Below, piece after piece: positions 1 to 9,800 of a stretch of DNA of 64,000 nt. Position 1 is the stretch's first letter; every line of letters begins with the position of its first letter. The position numbers and the translations under genes were made by a program. Under the pieces are notes generated by a model. The model saw only the letters and a program-made list of their open reading frames with translations. It was not told the DNA's origin and ran no database searches. Origin of the DNA: Circinella umbellata (Eukaryota; Mucoromycota; Mucoromycetes; Mucorales; Lichtheimiaceae); the NCBI GenBank assembly GCA_025093555.1, contig JAIWNF010000057.1, positions 1 to 64,000 of the forward strand. The letters run 5' to 3'.

Positions 1-84
1 TATTTTTGATATATACTCTTTTACTAATGTTCTTTTTACACAGATATTAAAACAAGAGGATATTAACCTCGATTCTACACATAA

Positions 85-1460
85 AACATGTGTATCATTT
101 GTCTGATGGTGGTGATTGCTATTTGTTTTCGCTTGTTACTAGGAGTGATGTAACGAACAAAGGTTGTCCTGTTGCTTTATTACGAATTCTGAATCTTATT
201 TACTATTAGTCATTGGGCTCTCGTGGCTTAAGTTTGAATGTGGTTTTTATCCCAAACGTATTATGATCGATTGTAGTGTAACTGAAATGGATGCTATTTT
301 GTCTACGTTTGGTACCGAAGTCCAAGTTCTAGTTTGCCATTGGCATATTCGAGGCATGGGAAAAAAAAGTTAAACAGGTATGTACTAACTAAATAATTTT
401 TGCTTGGATACATAAACATTTTTCTAACAGATCATTGATAGATCAAAAGCTCGATTAGTACTACAGATTCTAAAGCTTTACGTAAAAAAGCTCTGTTTTT
501 TAAGTTCATTGATGTATGCAAAGGATCCAGAAGAATTTGATGTAAAGTGGAACGAATTCAGACAGTGTTACCTTGTTAAAGATATAACGTTTTATACATA
601 CATGTTTGATTATTATTATCCTAAAAGAGAAAAGTGGAGTAAGGCGTGGCGAGAGGTATGTAATATTATTAAAACAAACTATAATTATGCTTTTATCTAA
701 TCTTTCAATCATAATAGGGTGCTCAATTCCATAAAATAATCTATTGGAATCGTGGCATAATCAATTAAAAACTCATTATCTCAAAAGAACAAGAAACATA
801 GAATTGATTATATTGTCTGGTTCTTACTCAAGTGTTGATTGCGCATATAGACAATCTATACTTCAAGTCTTTCATGGATTCGAAGATATGAGTTTAACGA
901 AAGAAGAAAAAAAACGGCATAACAACGGCATATGAATTGATGATGATACCGCTGCAGAATATATTTCAATTGTAGATGCTCAAAAAGTAAGTAAAAACGC
1001 GTTATAAGAACTGTTTTGTTCTAATGATTAATGAGTAATCTATTGTATATAGATATGTAAAGTCGTTTAAAAAGAAAATATCTATTATGAAATTGTTGTT
1101 CGAGAAGGCTTGCATTCGTGTACCTGTCCTGACTTTTATTTTAATCGTATACTATGTAAACATATTTTCCTTTGCAATCGCGTTCGTGATATTCCTCTTC
1201 ATCGTGTTGGTATCTCTCGTTCAATACAACCTGTTAGACCTGTCAAGAAGCTGATAATGAAAAATTGAAGAAATTCGTTTACAAGAGCTCAGAAAAAATA
1301 TCTTATCGAAAATAACATCATCAGTAGACATGTTAAACCGTACTTTATTGAATATGACGCCTGATCAATTAGAAGAATGTAATCAAGCAACGCAAAATTT
1401 AAATAATATTTTACAAAATGTGATAGATCCAAGAAATGCAGTTAGAAACAAAAATAAATA
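85..1460 (+). pseudogene. Mutator-like (MULE) transposase remnant with SWIM zinc finger, copy 1
   Basis: Broken coding pieces on the plus strand read in order as a Mutator-like transposase. About 164-373 has a core containing IMIDCSVTEMDAI and then VCHWHI. About 509-700 and 744-935 give helical linker pieces (YYYPKREKWSKAW; MESWHNQLK). About 1085-1180 has a SWIM-type zinc finger, CTCPDF followed by CKHIF. Several junctions look like introns (gtatgt near 378 and 656). Frames are interrupted and one conserved motif starts without a clear ATG, so it is called a pseudogene. The same order of pieces occurs on the minus strand at 16160-18111, which supports a repeated element. Terminal inverted repeats were not found. 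Family membership rests on the SWIM motif and motif order, not on a search. Confidence 0.6.
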
Positions 1461-1794
1461 ATAATTTAATCACTCCACTTATCCACTATAATATATAAAT
1501 ACAATAAAAATAAAGAACCCACTTATACTTTTCTGGATATATATAAAATCACTTTGTTAAATTTTTTTGTGATAATTCGAGAGTTTTGAATTAAGTGAAA
1601 ACTTTCTTGAAGCATTTCAATAAGAAAGTTTACATGATTTTTTTTCTCTAAGTCAAACTATATAATGAGGACTTATTTTTTTTTGATTTCTGCTTCAGTA
1701 GTCCCAATTTGCACGACCAATGTGCATTTTGGAGAGCAGTCCCGATTTGGTGTCATCATTAGCGTGGACAAAAATCGGCATTCTATGTATAAGT
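1461..1794. other. AT-rich spacer, no gene seen
   Basis: No coding potential is visible. A GC-richer patch at about 1725-1785 (gagcagtcccgatttgg) stands out from the AT-rich surroundings and may be an element end, but no partner was found. Confidence 0.3.
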
Positions 1795-2408
1795 AGTATA
1801 AATAAAGTTTATTATTTAGATTATTTATAACTTTAGCCCTAAACCACTACCACCACCACCACCGCTAGAATCAATAACAAATAACTCAAAAAGAAAATGA
1901 ATTCTTTATTTCTTTTTCCATCTGGTACAAATATCTTTAGATATTTGTAAAAAGAAAGAGAATCCTTTCTTTTTTAAAATATTCCATGAATATTTTATTT
2001 TCTTTGTTATTAACTATATTTATAAAAAACATTTATTTGTTATACAAATTATGTTTTTAGAATCTTTATTAAAGATTCAGATACATTGTATTTTATTTCT
2101 GAAAAACATAAAAATCAATTGATTTTATATATATAATTAATATCAAAGAAAATAAAATATTTATAGAATATCTTTTAAAAAAAAGAATTCTTTTTCTTTT
2201 TACAAATATCTAAAGATATTTGTACCAGATGGAAAAAGGAATAAAGAATTTATTTTCTTTTGGACTTGTTTGTTATTAATTGTAGTGGTGGTGGTGATGG
2301 TGATGGCGATGGTGATGGCGATGGCGATGGTGATGGTGATGGTGATGGTGGTGGTGGTTTAGGGATAAAGTTATAAATAATCTAAATAATTAACTTTATT
2401 TATATTAT
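1795..2408. repeat. Foldback (near-palindromic) element, about 614 bp
   Basis: The left end (tataaataaagtttatta) returns as its reverse complement at the right end near 2385-2408, and pairing continues inward through a ctaaaccaccacc tract, a tacaaatatctttagata block and a tattttattttctttg block. The arms are therefore about 300 bp and the centre lies near 2100. There is no ORF. The structure is that of a foldback or MITE-type non-autonomous element able to form a very long hairpin. The right arm has an expanded GGTGAT-type tract at 2284-2358 where the left arm has only a short complementary CCACCA tract. Confidence 0.8.
2284..2358. repeat. GGTGAT/GGCGAT minisatellite tract
   Basis: Tandem hexamer-like units (ggtgat, ggcgat, ggtggt) run for about 75 bp inside the right arm of the foldback element. 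The matching part of the left arm (about 1845-1864) is much shorter, so the tract probably expanded after the arms formed. Confidence 0.85.
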
Positions 2409-2492
2409 TTATAGATGAATATTCTAAATATTCTAAATATTCATTAATATTTTATGTTATTTTATATAGAAAAGATATTTCTTTTCTATAAG

Positions 2493-2563
2493 GGAGTTAT
2501 CATTAATCTACTGATTATAAAAATTTCTTAGGTTTTTATAATCACTAGATTAATGATTAACTC
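2493..2563. repeat. 71-bp imperfect palindrome
   Basis: gagttatcattaatct at the left pairs with agattaatgattaactc at the right, and tgattataaaaa pairs with tttttataatca, leaving only a few unpaired central bases. One indel separates the arms. It lies just outside the larger foldback element and is a separate hairpin-forming unit. Confidence 0.75.
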
Positions 2564-2593
2564 ATATTGGTAGTCAGATTTACCACTACTAAT

Positions 2594-2761
2594 TTAATTC
2601 TTTTCTTGACTTTCATTACCTCCTATATTACTTTCTAATTCATCATCTTCTTCTTCCAACTTAACAAAATGACGACGCTCACTAGTATAAGCAAGCCTAT
2701 GTGAACGACAAATAGGAACTGAAGATTCACCATCTTCATTGTTATCACTAACTTGCGCCAT
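2594..2761 (-). CDS. Small hypothetical protein fragment, 55 aa
   Basis: An ATG at 2761 opens a 55-codon frame ending in TAA at 2594-2596. The product is acidic (GEDEELE-like runs; LEEEDDELE) with a basic central part (SHRLAYTSERRHFVKL). No known domain is recognised. It lies near other minus-strand fragments (2850-3414) that may belong to the same decayed gene or element. It is short, and its only support is plausible amino-acid composition in an AT-rich region. Confidence 0.3.
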   Translation of the reverse strand: MAQVSDNNEDGESSVPICRSHRLAYTSERRHFVKLEEEDDELESNIGGNESQEKN

Positions 2762-2849
2762 AGTCTTCAAGTTAGGACTTCAGTCTTAAGTCTGACCATT
2801 ATGAAGAGTAGAAACTATGAAGCCCATAGGATTACAAGTAGAGGAGGAA

Positions 2850-3414
2850 CTAAAGATTACAGACTTGAGCCATTGGCTTTTTATTTTCCCTAGAATCAAG
2901 AATTTGAACAAGGTGCCACTCCAGAATTTCCAACTCAGAAACAATATGTGACCGCTCAAGCAACCATAAGTGAGCCAAAGGAACTTGCCCCTTAGTTACC
3001 TTTTCATAATTCACCTTGGAGCAGCTAGGACGTTTGTGAACATAACATTGATCATACAAAACACTACTTTCAGAATGACCATTATTAGCTGAATAAGGAC
3101 AAAAATTATAAGAAACTTAGCTATAACAAAAGCAAGCTTAGCATACATTACTTGGGCAGAAGAACCCATAATCAATCTCTGGTGTCAAGGGAACTACATA
3201 CCCAATGTTCTAAATGTTCAAATTGGGATTTGTTTATATAAACACAGGCACCATAAACAATTGCCTTATTGAGCATAGCATTTTCGTGCAGTTTGCATTC
3301 TTTTTGTGATGGGAACTGATTCTTTTTGGGGGTGAATAAAACAACATGAAAACAAAAAAAACCCCCAGAAAAACCAGAAAAATCAAAAAAAAAAGTTTTG
3401 GATGGATAGAGCAA
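2850..3414 (-). pseudogene. Unrecognised decayed coding fragments
   Basis: Two minus-strand frames look less random than their surroundings. One (2850-3059) reads through PSCSKVNYEKVTKGQVPLAH. The other (3172-3330 part) reads through KECKLHENAMLNKAIVYGA. The upstream half of the second frame is low-complexity Phe/Gly-rich sequence from an A-run and is probably not coding. No family is recognised. The likely origin is an old mobile element, but this is inference from the neighbourhood only. Confidence 0.25.
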
Positions 3415-3905
3415 CGCTCAAAAAAATAATTTATCAACACATCTGTTTTACTAGAGCTATTATCATAATTTATAAAAATTCTATATTAACATTGAATCTA
3501 CAAATAAAATGGTAGATATAAAAGTTCGCCAAGATAGAGATATATGTATTTATTAGCTACTATTACATACGTACTACCATTTTATCTCTCTTCAAAACTT
3601 GCATACCCTATAAGATACTACCAGTAATATTTTTGAACTCTTAAAACTTACCATTATGTCTATTTGTTAGATGAAAAAACATTCTATAATACAAATTTAT
3701 ATTATTAGTATCCATTATTATAGTATCATACTACGTTAAACAATATGCTCTAAACACTTACTTTTCAGTCACTTGGAAATTATAGAAGCTTGTTAGGAAA
3801 CTAAAAAACTGAAATATTCTGTAGTAAGTATACCTGATAGTACAGATGTATAAACTATTGCTCAATAATATATGGAAAAGTTTTAATAGTTACCCAAGAT
3901 ACTGT
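3415..3905. other. AT-rich stretch with no recognised feature
   Basis: No coding frame, repeat pair or RNA gene was recognised. It may include the lost 5' end of the Tnp2-like gene whose readable part begins near 3906. Confidence 0.3.
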
Positions 3906-4168
3906 ATTCAAATAAAGGCGGAAAAACTATAAAAGAGGAAAGTGGAGAAAAAGGAGAAAGAGCTGATAATAACCAACTGAGACAAAATCAAAGACAAGCT
4001 TTACCAGTAGGACCCTCTCAACAAATACCTTCTATTCCTAATGATTCAAATCAACATGATAATTCTTTTGAGGCTGCTGAAGCATATAATTTTGATTCTG
4101 ATGAGACATCAGATTCAGGAGATGAATTAGTTGATGATGAGCTAAACATTCCACCTAATAATGTTGTA
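3906..4168 (+). pseudogene. N-terminal exon of Tnp2/Plavaka-like transposase, split by a transposon
   Basis: A plus-strand frame reads through a Gln/Ser/Asp-rich segment (QLRQNQRQALPVGPSQQ, then acidic DSDETSDSGDELVDDE) of the kind that follows the N-terminal zinc finger in large Tnp2-type transposases. It stops at the Tc1/mariner insertion. If the insertion (4169-12123) and one TA are removed, the frame continues three bases further and meets a canonical donor gtaagt at about 12129. An acceptor (tatgtag) near 12197 then leads in frame into the body of the gene. A stop lies in frame upstream and no start ATG is evident, so the true 5' end is missing or in another exon. Confidence 0.5.
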
Positions 4169-4193
4169 AGGTGCATTCTGACTTAAACCGTCA
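4169..4193 (+). repeat. Left terminal inverted repeat of Tc1/mariner-like element
   Basis: 25 bp, perfect inverse match to 12099-12123, preceded by TA at 4167-4168. Confidence 0.9.
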
Positions 4194-4421
4194 AAATATG
4201 GGTTGGAATAAGAATTGACAAAAAATTGTCAGATATAAAGCTATAAACTTTTTGAGCCGTAATATATGTTAATTAAAGTATTCTGAAGAGATGTTACGGA
4301 ACAGTTTTTAGAAAAAAACATTTCCCATCGAGATTTGTCACTTCAAAGTTTTGTCAAAATATGCTATTTTACTAAATAAACCCCATATTTCGATAAAGGG
4401 ATAAACATTGTGTAACATAAG

Positions 4422-4662
4422 TGTAATGGTCAACAATCGGATAAATAACGTTTTAATTTATAAGGCCAATAATTAGAGATATAAAGAACTGAATTTTTAT
4501 TATATTATTTGAGAGGGGTTTATATATGTTTTGTATTAGTTATATTTTATGTATTATTGATATTCATATGGTTTGGAGTAATTGTAATTATGATAATTTC
4601 ATATGCTTCTATTTACATATGATTATGAGACTTATTGTCGGAACTTGTATTTGATCATTACA
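4422..4662 (-). repeat. 3' LTR (relative to the element)
   Basis: 241 bp, TGTAA...TTACA. It differs from the other LTR by three transitions and one single-base indel as read by eye, about 1.3% substitution. The flanking TSD is ATAAG. Confidence 0.93.
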
Positions 4663-4677
4663 TTATTCCCCCTTCAG
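4663..4677 (-). promoter_or_regulatory. Polypurine tract
   Basis: The minus strand reads ctgaagggggaataa immediately before the 3' LTR, the position of the plus-strand primer in LTR retrotransposons. Confidence 0.7.
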
Positions 4678-4681
4678 AGTT

Positions 4682-7600
4682 TTATTGCTTTGTGTCGTTT
4701 CGTTCGTACCAAGGTCTAAGATGTTTGACATTGCAAGTGGTGGTGTGTAAAGTGTTGTTAATTTCGCGTTTGATGTGGTAAGCTGATTCGTCCATGTTGC
4801 TGGGCGATGTTATCGTCCATGGGCCAGTCCATTTTACTTTTGGAAAAGGTGTTTTTTCCATTATGCGTCTTTTTACCAAATCGCCAGCTTGATAATGTTT
4901 GGGTGCTTTATGGAGTCGATCGTAAATTTGTTTTTGTTTTTGTTGAGCACGGTGTAAATTATCTTTTGCTTGTTGTTGGAGTATTGGTAAATAATTGTTG
5001 AGATAAGCTAACCATTCAGCAGATTCATACGTTTTTGTTGGTATATCTACATCTGTTTCCATTGGGATAATAGGTTTATGACCATAAAGTGCTTCGAACG
5101 GCGAGAATCCCATAGATGATTGTTTGGCAGTATTATACGCAAAAGTAACGAACGGAAGTACTTTATCCCATTGATATTGTGAGTCTTGTGTTGTATATGC
5201 GGCCAAAGCTGTCTTGATACTTTTATTATACCTTTCTACCAACCCGTCTGATTGTGCGAACTCCACACTTGTTCTTGATCGTGTTATACCAAGTCGCTTG
5301 GAGACTATATTCATTGCATCTGAAACAAAATTGCTTCCATTGTCTGTAATCCATCAACGAGGAGTACCAAAGTTGAGAACAATTTCATATAAAAGTACTT
5401 GTGCTGTTGTATTACTATCAAATGAAGGTAGCGCCGCTGTTACTGCCCAACGAGTCAAATATTCCATAAAGACGAGTATATATTGGTTGTTATTTTTGGT
5501 CTTTGGTAATACTGCTACGTCTGCTGCCCATATTTCGCCTGGTGCCGAAGGAAGGATTGGTTTGTACGAAAATGCAATTTTATCATTTGGAGACTTGTAT
5601 AGTTGGCATGCCTTGCAGGATGCAATCCAATGTTCAATATCTTCTCTCATTCTTGGCCACCATCCAATACTTTTGGCCTTGTCCATTGTTTTTTCACGTC
5701 CAAAATGACCAGCAGTTGGAGCATCGTGGGTTCTGTACAGAATCGTAGAGACCATTTCACGCGGTATAACTGGAACAGATTTATCCATTGTTGATGTTTT
5801 TCGAAACAGGACGCCTTGCCATTTTGAGAACGGTGGTTGAGGATCTTGTAACCAAGTTTTTAAAGTGGTGTCGTTTTGTTGATAAATACGGAGGTTGTCC
5901 AAATTGATTTCGATATGGTCTTGATTATTTTGTAAACGACTTAGTGAATCAGCATCAACATTGTTGCTTCCTTTCCGATGTACAATCGAAAAACGATAAG
6001 CTTGAATGTCCATGATCCATCTAGCAATTCTTCCGCGAGGCATCTTTTTAGATAATATTGATTTAAGTGCAAGATGATCAGTAAAAATTGTCAATTCAGC
6101 GCCATATATATATGCGTGAAAATACTTGAGTGCCTAAACGATTGCTAAAGCTTCTTTTTCAGTGGTGGTATAATTAATTTCGGCTGATGTTAAAGTGCAA
6201 CTACTGAAAGCGACTGGTCTTCCTTGCTGTACTAAGACTGCACCGAGTCCATATTGGCTGGCATCGACATGTAGATCATATGGGGCGTTTGGGTTCGGAT
6301 ACGCCAATGTTGGTAATGACATAATTTGTTGCTTCAGTTTGTCAAAAGCATCTTGTTCTGTTGTCGACCATTGGAAAGGACTTGACTTACGAAGTAGCTT
6401 GTAAAGTGGGGCTGCCATATCGGACAAATTATATAAAAAACGATGATGAAATGCGCAAAAGCCAATGAATTTGGACACATCTTTAGAATTTTTCGGAATA
6501 GGCCAATTTGCGATGGTTTCTACTTTTTTCGGGTCTGGGTTGATGCCGTCGCCAGTAATAATGAAACCAAGGTAACGTACTTCAGTTTGTAAAAAATGGC
6601 ACTTCTTGGGAGAGAGACGAAGATTATGTTTGTTTAAAAGCGCAAGTAGTTCATCGATTCTTGTTATGTGTTCTTGAAATCCTCTTGTATGGAGAAGTAT
6701 ATCATCCAAATATACCATACAGTCTTGTTGTCCTTGAAGTATATAATGCATACACCTTTGAAATGATGCTGGGCCATTAGTATATCCATATGGAAGACAC
6801 CGGAACTCATATAAATTTCCATTTGCTGAAAATGTGGTTTTACACATACTATTCGGATCCATAGGTAATTGCCAATAACCAGAACGTAAATCCAAGGTCG
6901 AAAAATACTTGCTTCCATGCAATTTATCCAAGAGATCCGTGATATTAGGAAGAGGAAAATTATCACGCTAGGTCACCTTATTGATGGCACGAAAGTCGAC
7001 ACAGCATCGAAATTGATTAGTTGCACCTTTTTTAATTAAAACCAGTTGCGATTGCCACGGACTGTTGCTTGGTTGTATCACTTTTTTCTCTAACATATCA
7101 TGAATGAGTTCATCGATAATAGCTTTTTCAGCTGGTGATCGTCTATAATCGCGAATAACTATAGGTGGATGATCACCTGTGTCTATGATATGTTTATATG
7201 GCACTGCTGCAATGTTTTGTGTTGTTGTTTCTTCTGTGAGTTGTGGATATTTTTTTAGAATTTTGTTGATAATACCTTGTTGTTGTCGATCCATATTATT
7301 TTGTTGTTGTGATGTTTGTTGCTGAATTACCGTCTTTGTTTTAGGTCTTAGAATAATGTCTTCATTTACCATCCAATCCATACCAAGGATGAGAGCTTCT
7401 TCTTGATGTTGAACAACATATGCTGTTGCCGTAGTTTTTGTGATGCTGTCTATTTGAAAAATTAATGTTGCTTTGCTGGAACTTGTTTGAGTTGTACCGT
7501 TGCTGTAAGTAATGTTGGTAATTGTATTGCTGTGTATTGGTAGATCTAAGAGTTGTGCGACGTCAGCGCGTATTGATGTTAATGTGGAGCCAGTATCCAT

Positions 7601-9448
7601 AAGTGCAGTTTGCTGTTGACCCGTTGATAAAATTATTTTACTGTGAAATCGTAAAGGTGATTTTACTACTCCTTGATTTCCTTGGAAAAGATGCCCAAAT
7701 ATATCGGTGTCTTCCTCTTCGTCTGCTGAACTGTTGTTGGTACCTGCTGCATTTTGTCGTTGAGTTTGTCTTGTCGGTTCCTTCTTTAAGCGCTTGAAAC
7801 AGACTCGGGCAATATGGCCTTCTTTACCACAATAGTAACATTTACGTGTGTCTTTGTCTTTTTTCATACCAAAATTATTGGATGAATTATTATTCTTTCG
7901 TTGAAATGTATGGTGTCCTGGTTTGCGACTTCATCTGTTGTATCCATTTGATCCTTGGTGTTGCCAATTTTGAGTTTCATTTTCATCGTGAATGGAAGAT
8001 GTAGTGTTTGTAATATTAGAACTTGTGGGTTCAGTGGCAGTGGTAGGTGGTAGGACTGGAACTTGTAACCGCTTTTGCCATGTATTGGTACGCTTAGTGG
8101 TGCGAGTCATGGTGTATTCGATTTCAGTACCAATTTGAATGGCTTCTTCTAATGACTTTGGACAACGTATAGTCAAAGCTTCTTGTAATTGTTCAGATAT
8201 GCGATCCATAAAATAATCAAGCTGTAGTTCAGCGGTGAATATCTGTGCTCAATGTAATAATTCTTTGATTTTTGGTCCAAATTGTCTCATTGGAATATCT
8301 TGTTGATAATAGTGCTTTAATTCTGCCAACGCGATTCGTGAGGGCTGTGAGCCTCCTCCAAAATGGTATAAAAAACTTGTTTTAACTTTATCCCAATCAA
8401 AACGAACATCGTTTGTTAGTCCCGCTAACCAATTAATTGCACTGCCTTGCATGCAAGCATCAAGTTCGTCTAATTTTTCTTTGCTTGTAAATCCTAAATA
8501 TCGTGACATTCTTTCATACTGCTCCATCCATTGCTGTGCTTCTGTTGGTGTACCGTCTTTAAATGGTGGGATTTTGTGTCGTCGTCTTCTGTCCTGATAA
8601 TTGTTATTCATCTTATTGCTAGTGCTATCATCTTTTGCTGAGGTTACTGTTGCTGGTGCTGCTTTCATAGATTGATCTTTTTTATTTATTTGTGTCATTA
8701 AGTCAGCAATTTGCCGTTGTTGCATGAGTATCATATTCATGAGTGGTTGTTGATCATTTGTTGCTGGTGTAGTTATTAAATCTTCATACTGGAGTCGACA
8801 TACATATTTATTAGCAGGTGTAAGCTGTAAATCATGGCAAATATCAATAGTCGGCCATTGTAGGTCGTTTGCTGTCATGTAATAAAATTGTCGGTTTACT
8901 TCGCCTTTGTTATAAATTGAATTTAGTTTTTCGCTTATTATGTTGAGTTCTTCCTTGAGTCCTTTATCATGCTCTTCTAATTCTGCTTCTTGAGCCATTA
9001 ATGCTGTCGTCTCTTGTTGCCACAATATTGTTAGTTGATCCCGAATACCTGGTGCGACTTGTTGGATGCTGGTTTCTAATGCTTGAGCTGATGCTTGGCG
9101 AGCCTTAATATTGTTTATCATTTCCTGTCTTCCCCACTCGCGAAAATCGATAGTCTGAGTATACCGAGTCTTCAGATCTAAGAATAATTGCATGATCTCA
9201 TCTTGATCCGGGATGGAATGAAGATCTGCCGCTTGGTCAATAGCCATTGGACTATCACGAGAAAGCATGGTATTATGGTTTTGGATTTGATGTGGACTTG
9301 ACGAGCAAACAACCGGAGATGTGGGTCTAGCTGTGGTAGCGTTTGGTGAGGTAGATGGGCCAGTGTCATTCTCTCCTGAAGTAATAGTGGGGGCACGAGA
9401 TCGTGCTGGAGAGCTAAAGGGTGTAGGCTGTCGAGTGGTCGGATCCAT
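4682..9448 (-). pseudogene. Gag-Pol polyprotein, one frame with five in-frame stops
   Basis: From the ATG at 9448 all segments share one reading frame of 1589 codons. It is broken only by stops at 8249-8251 (TGA), 7931-7933 (TGA), 6968-6970 (TAG), 6134-6136 (TAG) and 5354-5356 (TGA). Gag occupies the first roughly 510 residues, with a Ser/Pro-rich N-terminus and a retrotransposon-gag-like region (EAQQWMEQYERMSRYLGF). A CCHC knuckle lies at about 537-550 (CYYCGKEGHIARVC) and a protease with MDTGST at about 617. Reverse transcriptase has YLDD at about 913. RNase H follows (DASQYGLGAVLVQQ, about 1062). The integrase HHCC is at about 1241-1281, and the core continues to DGLVERYN and a C-terminal basic region. 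Gag and Pol are fused without a frameshift. The stops make it non-functional as read. Confidence 0.93.
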
Positions 9449-9465
9449 TGAAGCTTCTCCACCAA

Positions 9466-9705
9466 TGTAACGGTCAACAATCGGATAAATAATGTTTAAT
9501 TTATAAGGCCAATAATTAGAGATATAAAGAACTGAATTTTTATTATATTATTTGAGAGGGGTTTATATATGTTTTGTATTAGTTATATTTTATGTATTAT
9601 TGATATTCATATGGTTTAGAGTAATTGTAATTATGATAATTTCATATGCTTCTATTTACATATGATTATGAGACTTATTGTCGGAACTTGTATTTGATCA
9701 TTACA
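9466..9705 (-). repeat. 5' LTR (relative to the element)
   Basis: 240 bp, TGTAA...TTACA, almost identical to 4422-4662. It would contain the promoter for the minus-strand transcript. The TSD ATAAG follows at 9706-9710. Confidence 0.93.
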
Positions 9706-9800
9706 ATAAGATGACTCATGGTTACACAACGTCTCTACTTTTGATGAGAGCTTCTACTTTTACTCAACTGGTAACTCTTTCTTATTAATATTTCACAACT

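Larger units (their letters stand above)
4422..9705 (-). mobile_element. Ty3/gypsy-type LTR retrotransposon, inactivated
   Basis: The element has two LTRs of about 240 bp that start TGTAA and end TTACA. It is flanked by a 5-bp duplication ATAAG (4417-4421 and 9706-9710) and encodes one minus-strand Gag-Pol frame. Domain order is Gag, CCHC knuckle, protease, reverse transcriptase, RNase H, integrase with a GPY/F-like C-terminus, which is the Ty3/gypsy order. A purine-rich tract (gaagggggaat on the minus strand, about 4664-4676) adjoins the 3' LTR. The 17 bp between the 5' LTR and the gag ATG (TTGGTGGAGAAGC on the minus strand) is the only room for a primer-binding site; the priming tRNA was not assigned. 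Insertion was into the noncoding left part of the Tc1/mariner element. Confidence 0.95.

Noticed and set aside
5214..5794. Plus-strand frames of up to 164 codons inside the retrotransposon
   Set aside because: They are antisense shadows of the integrase and RNase H coding strand.
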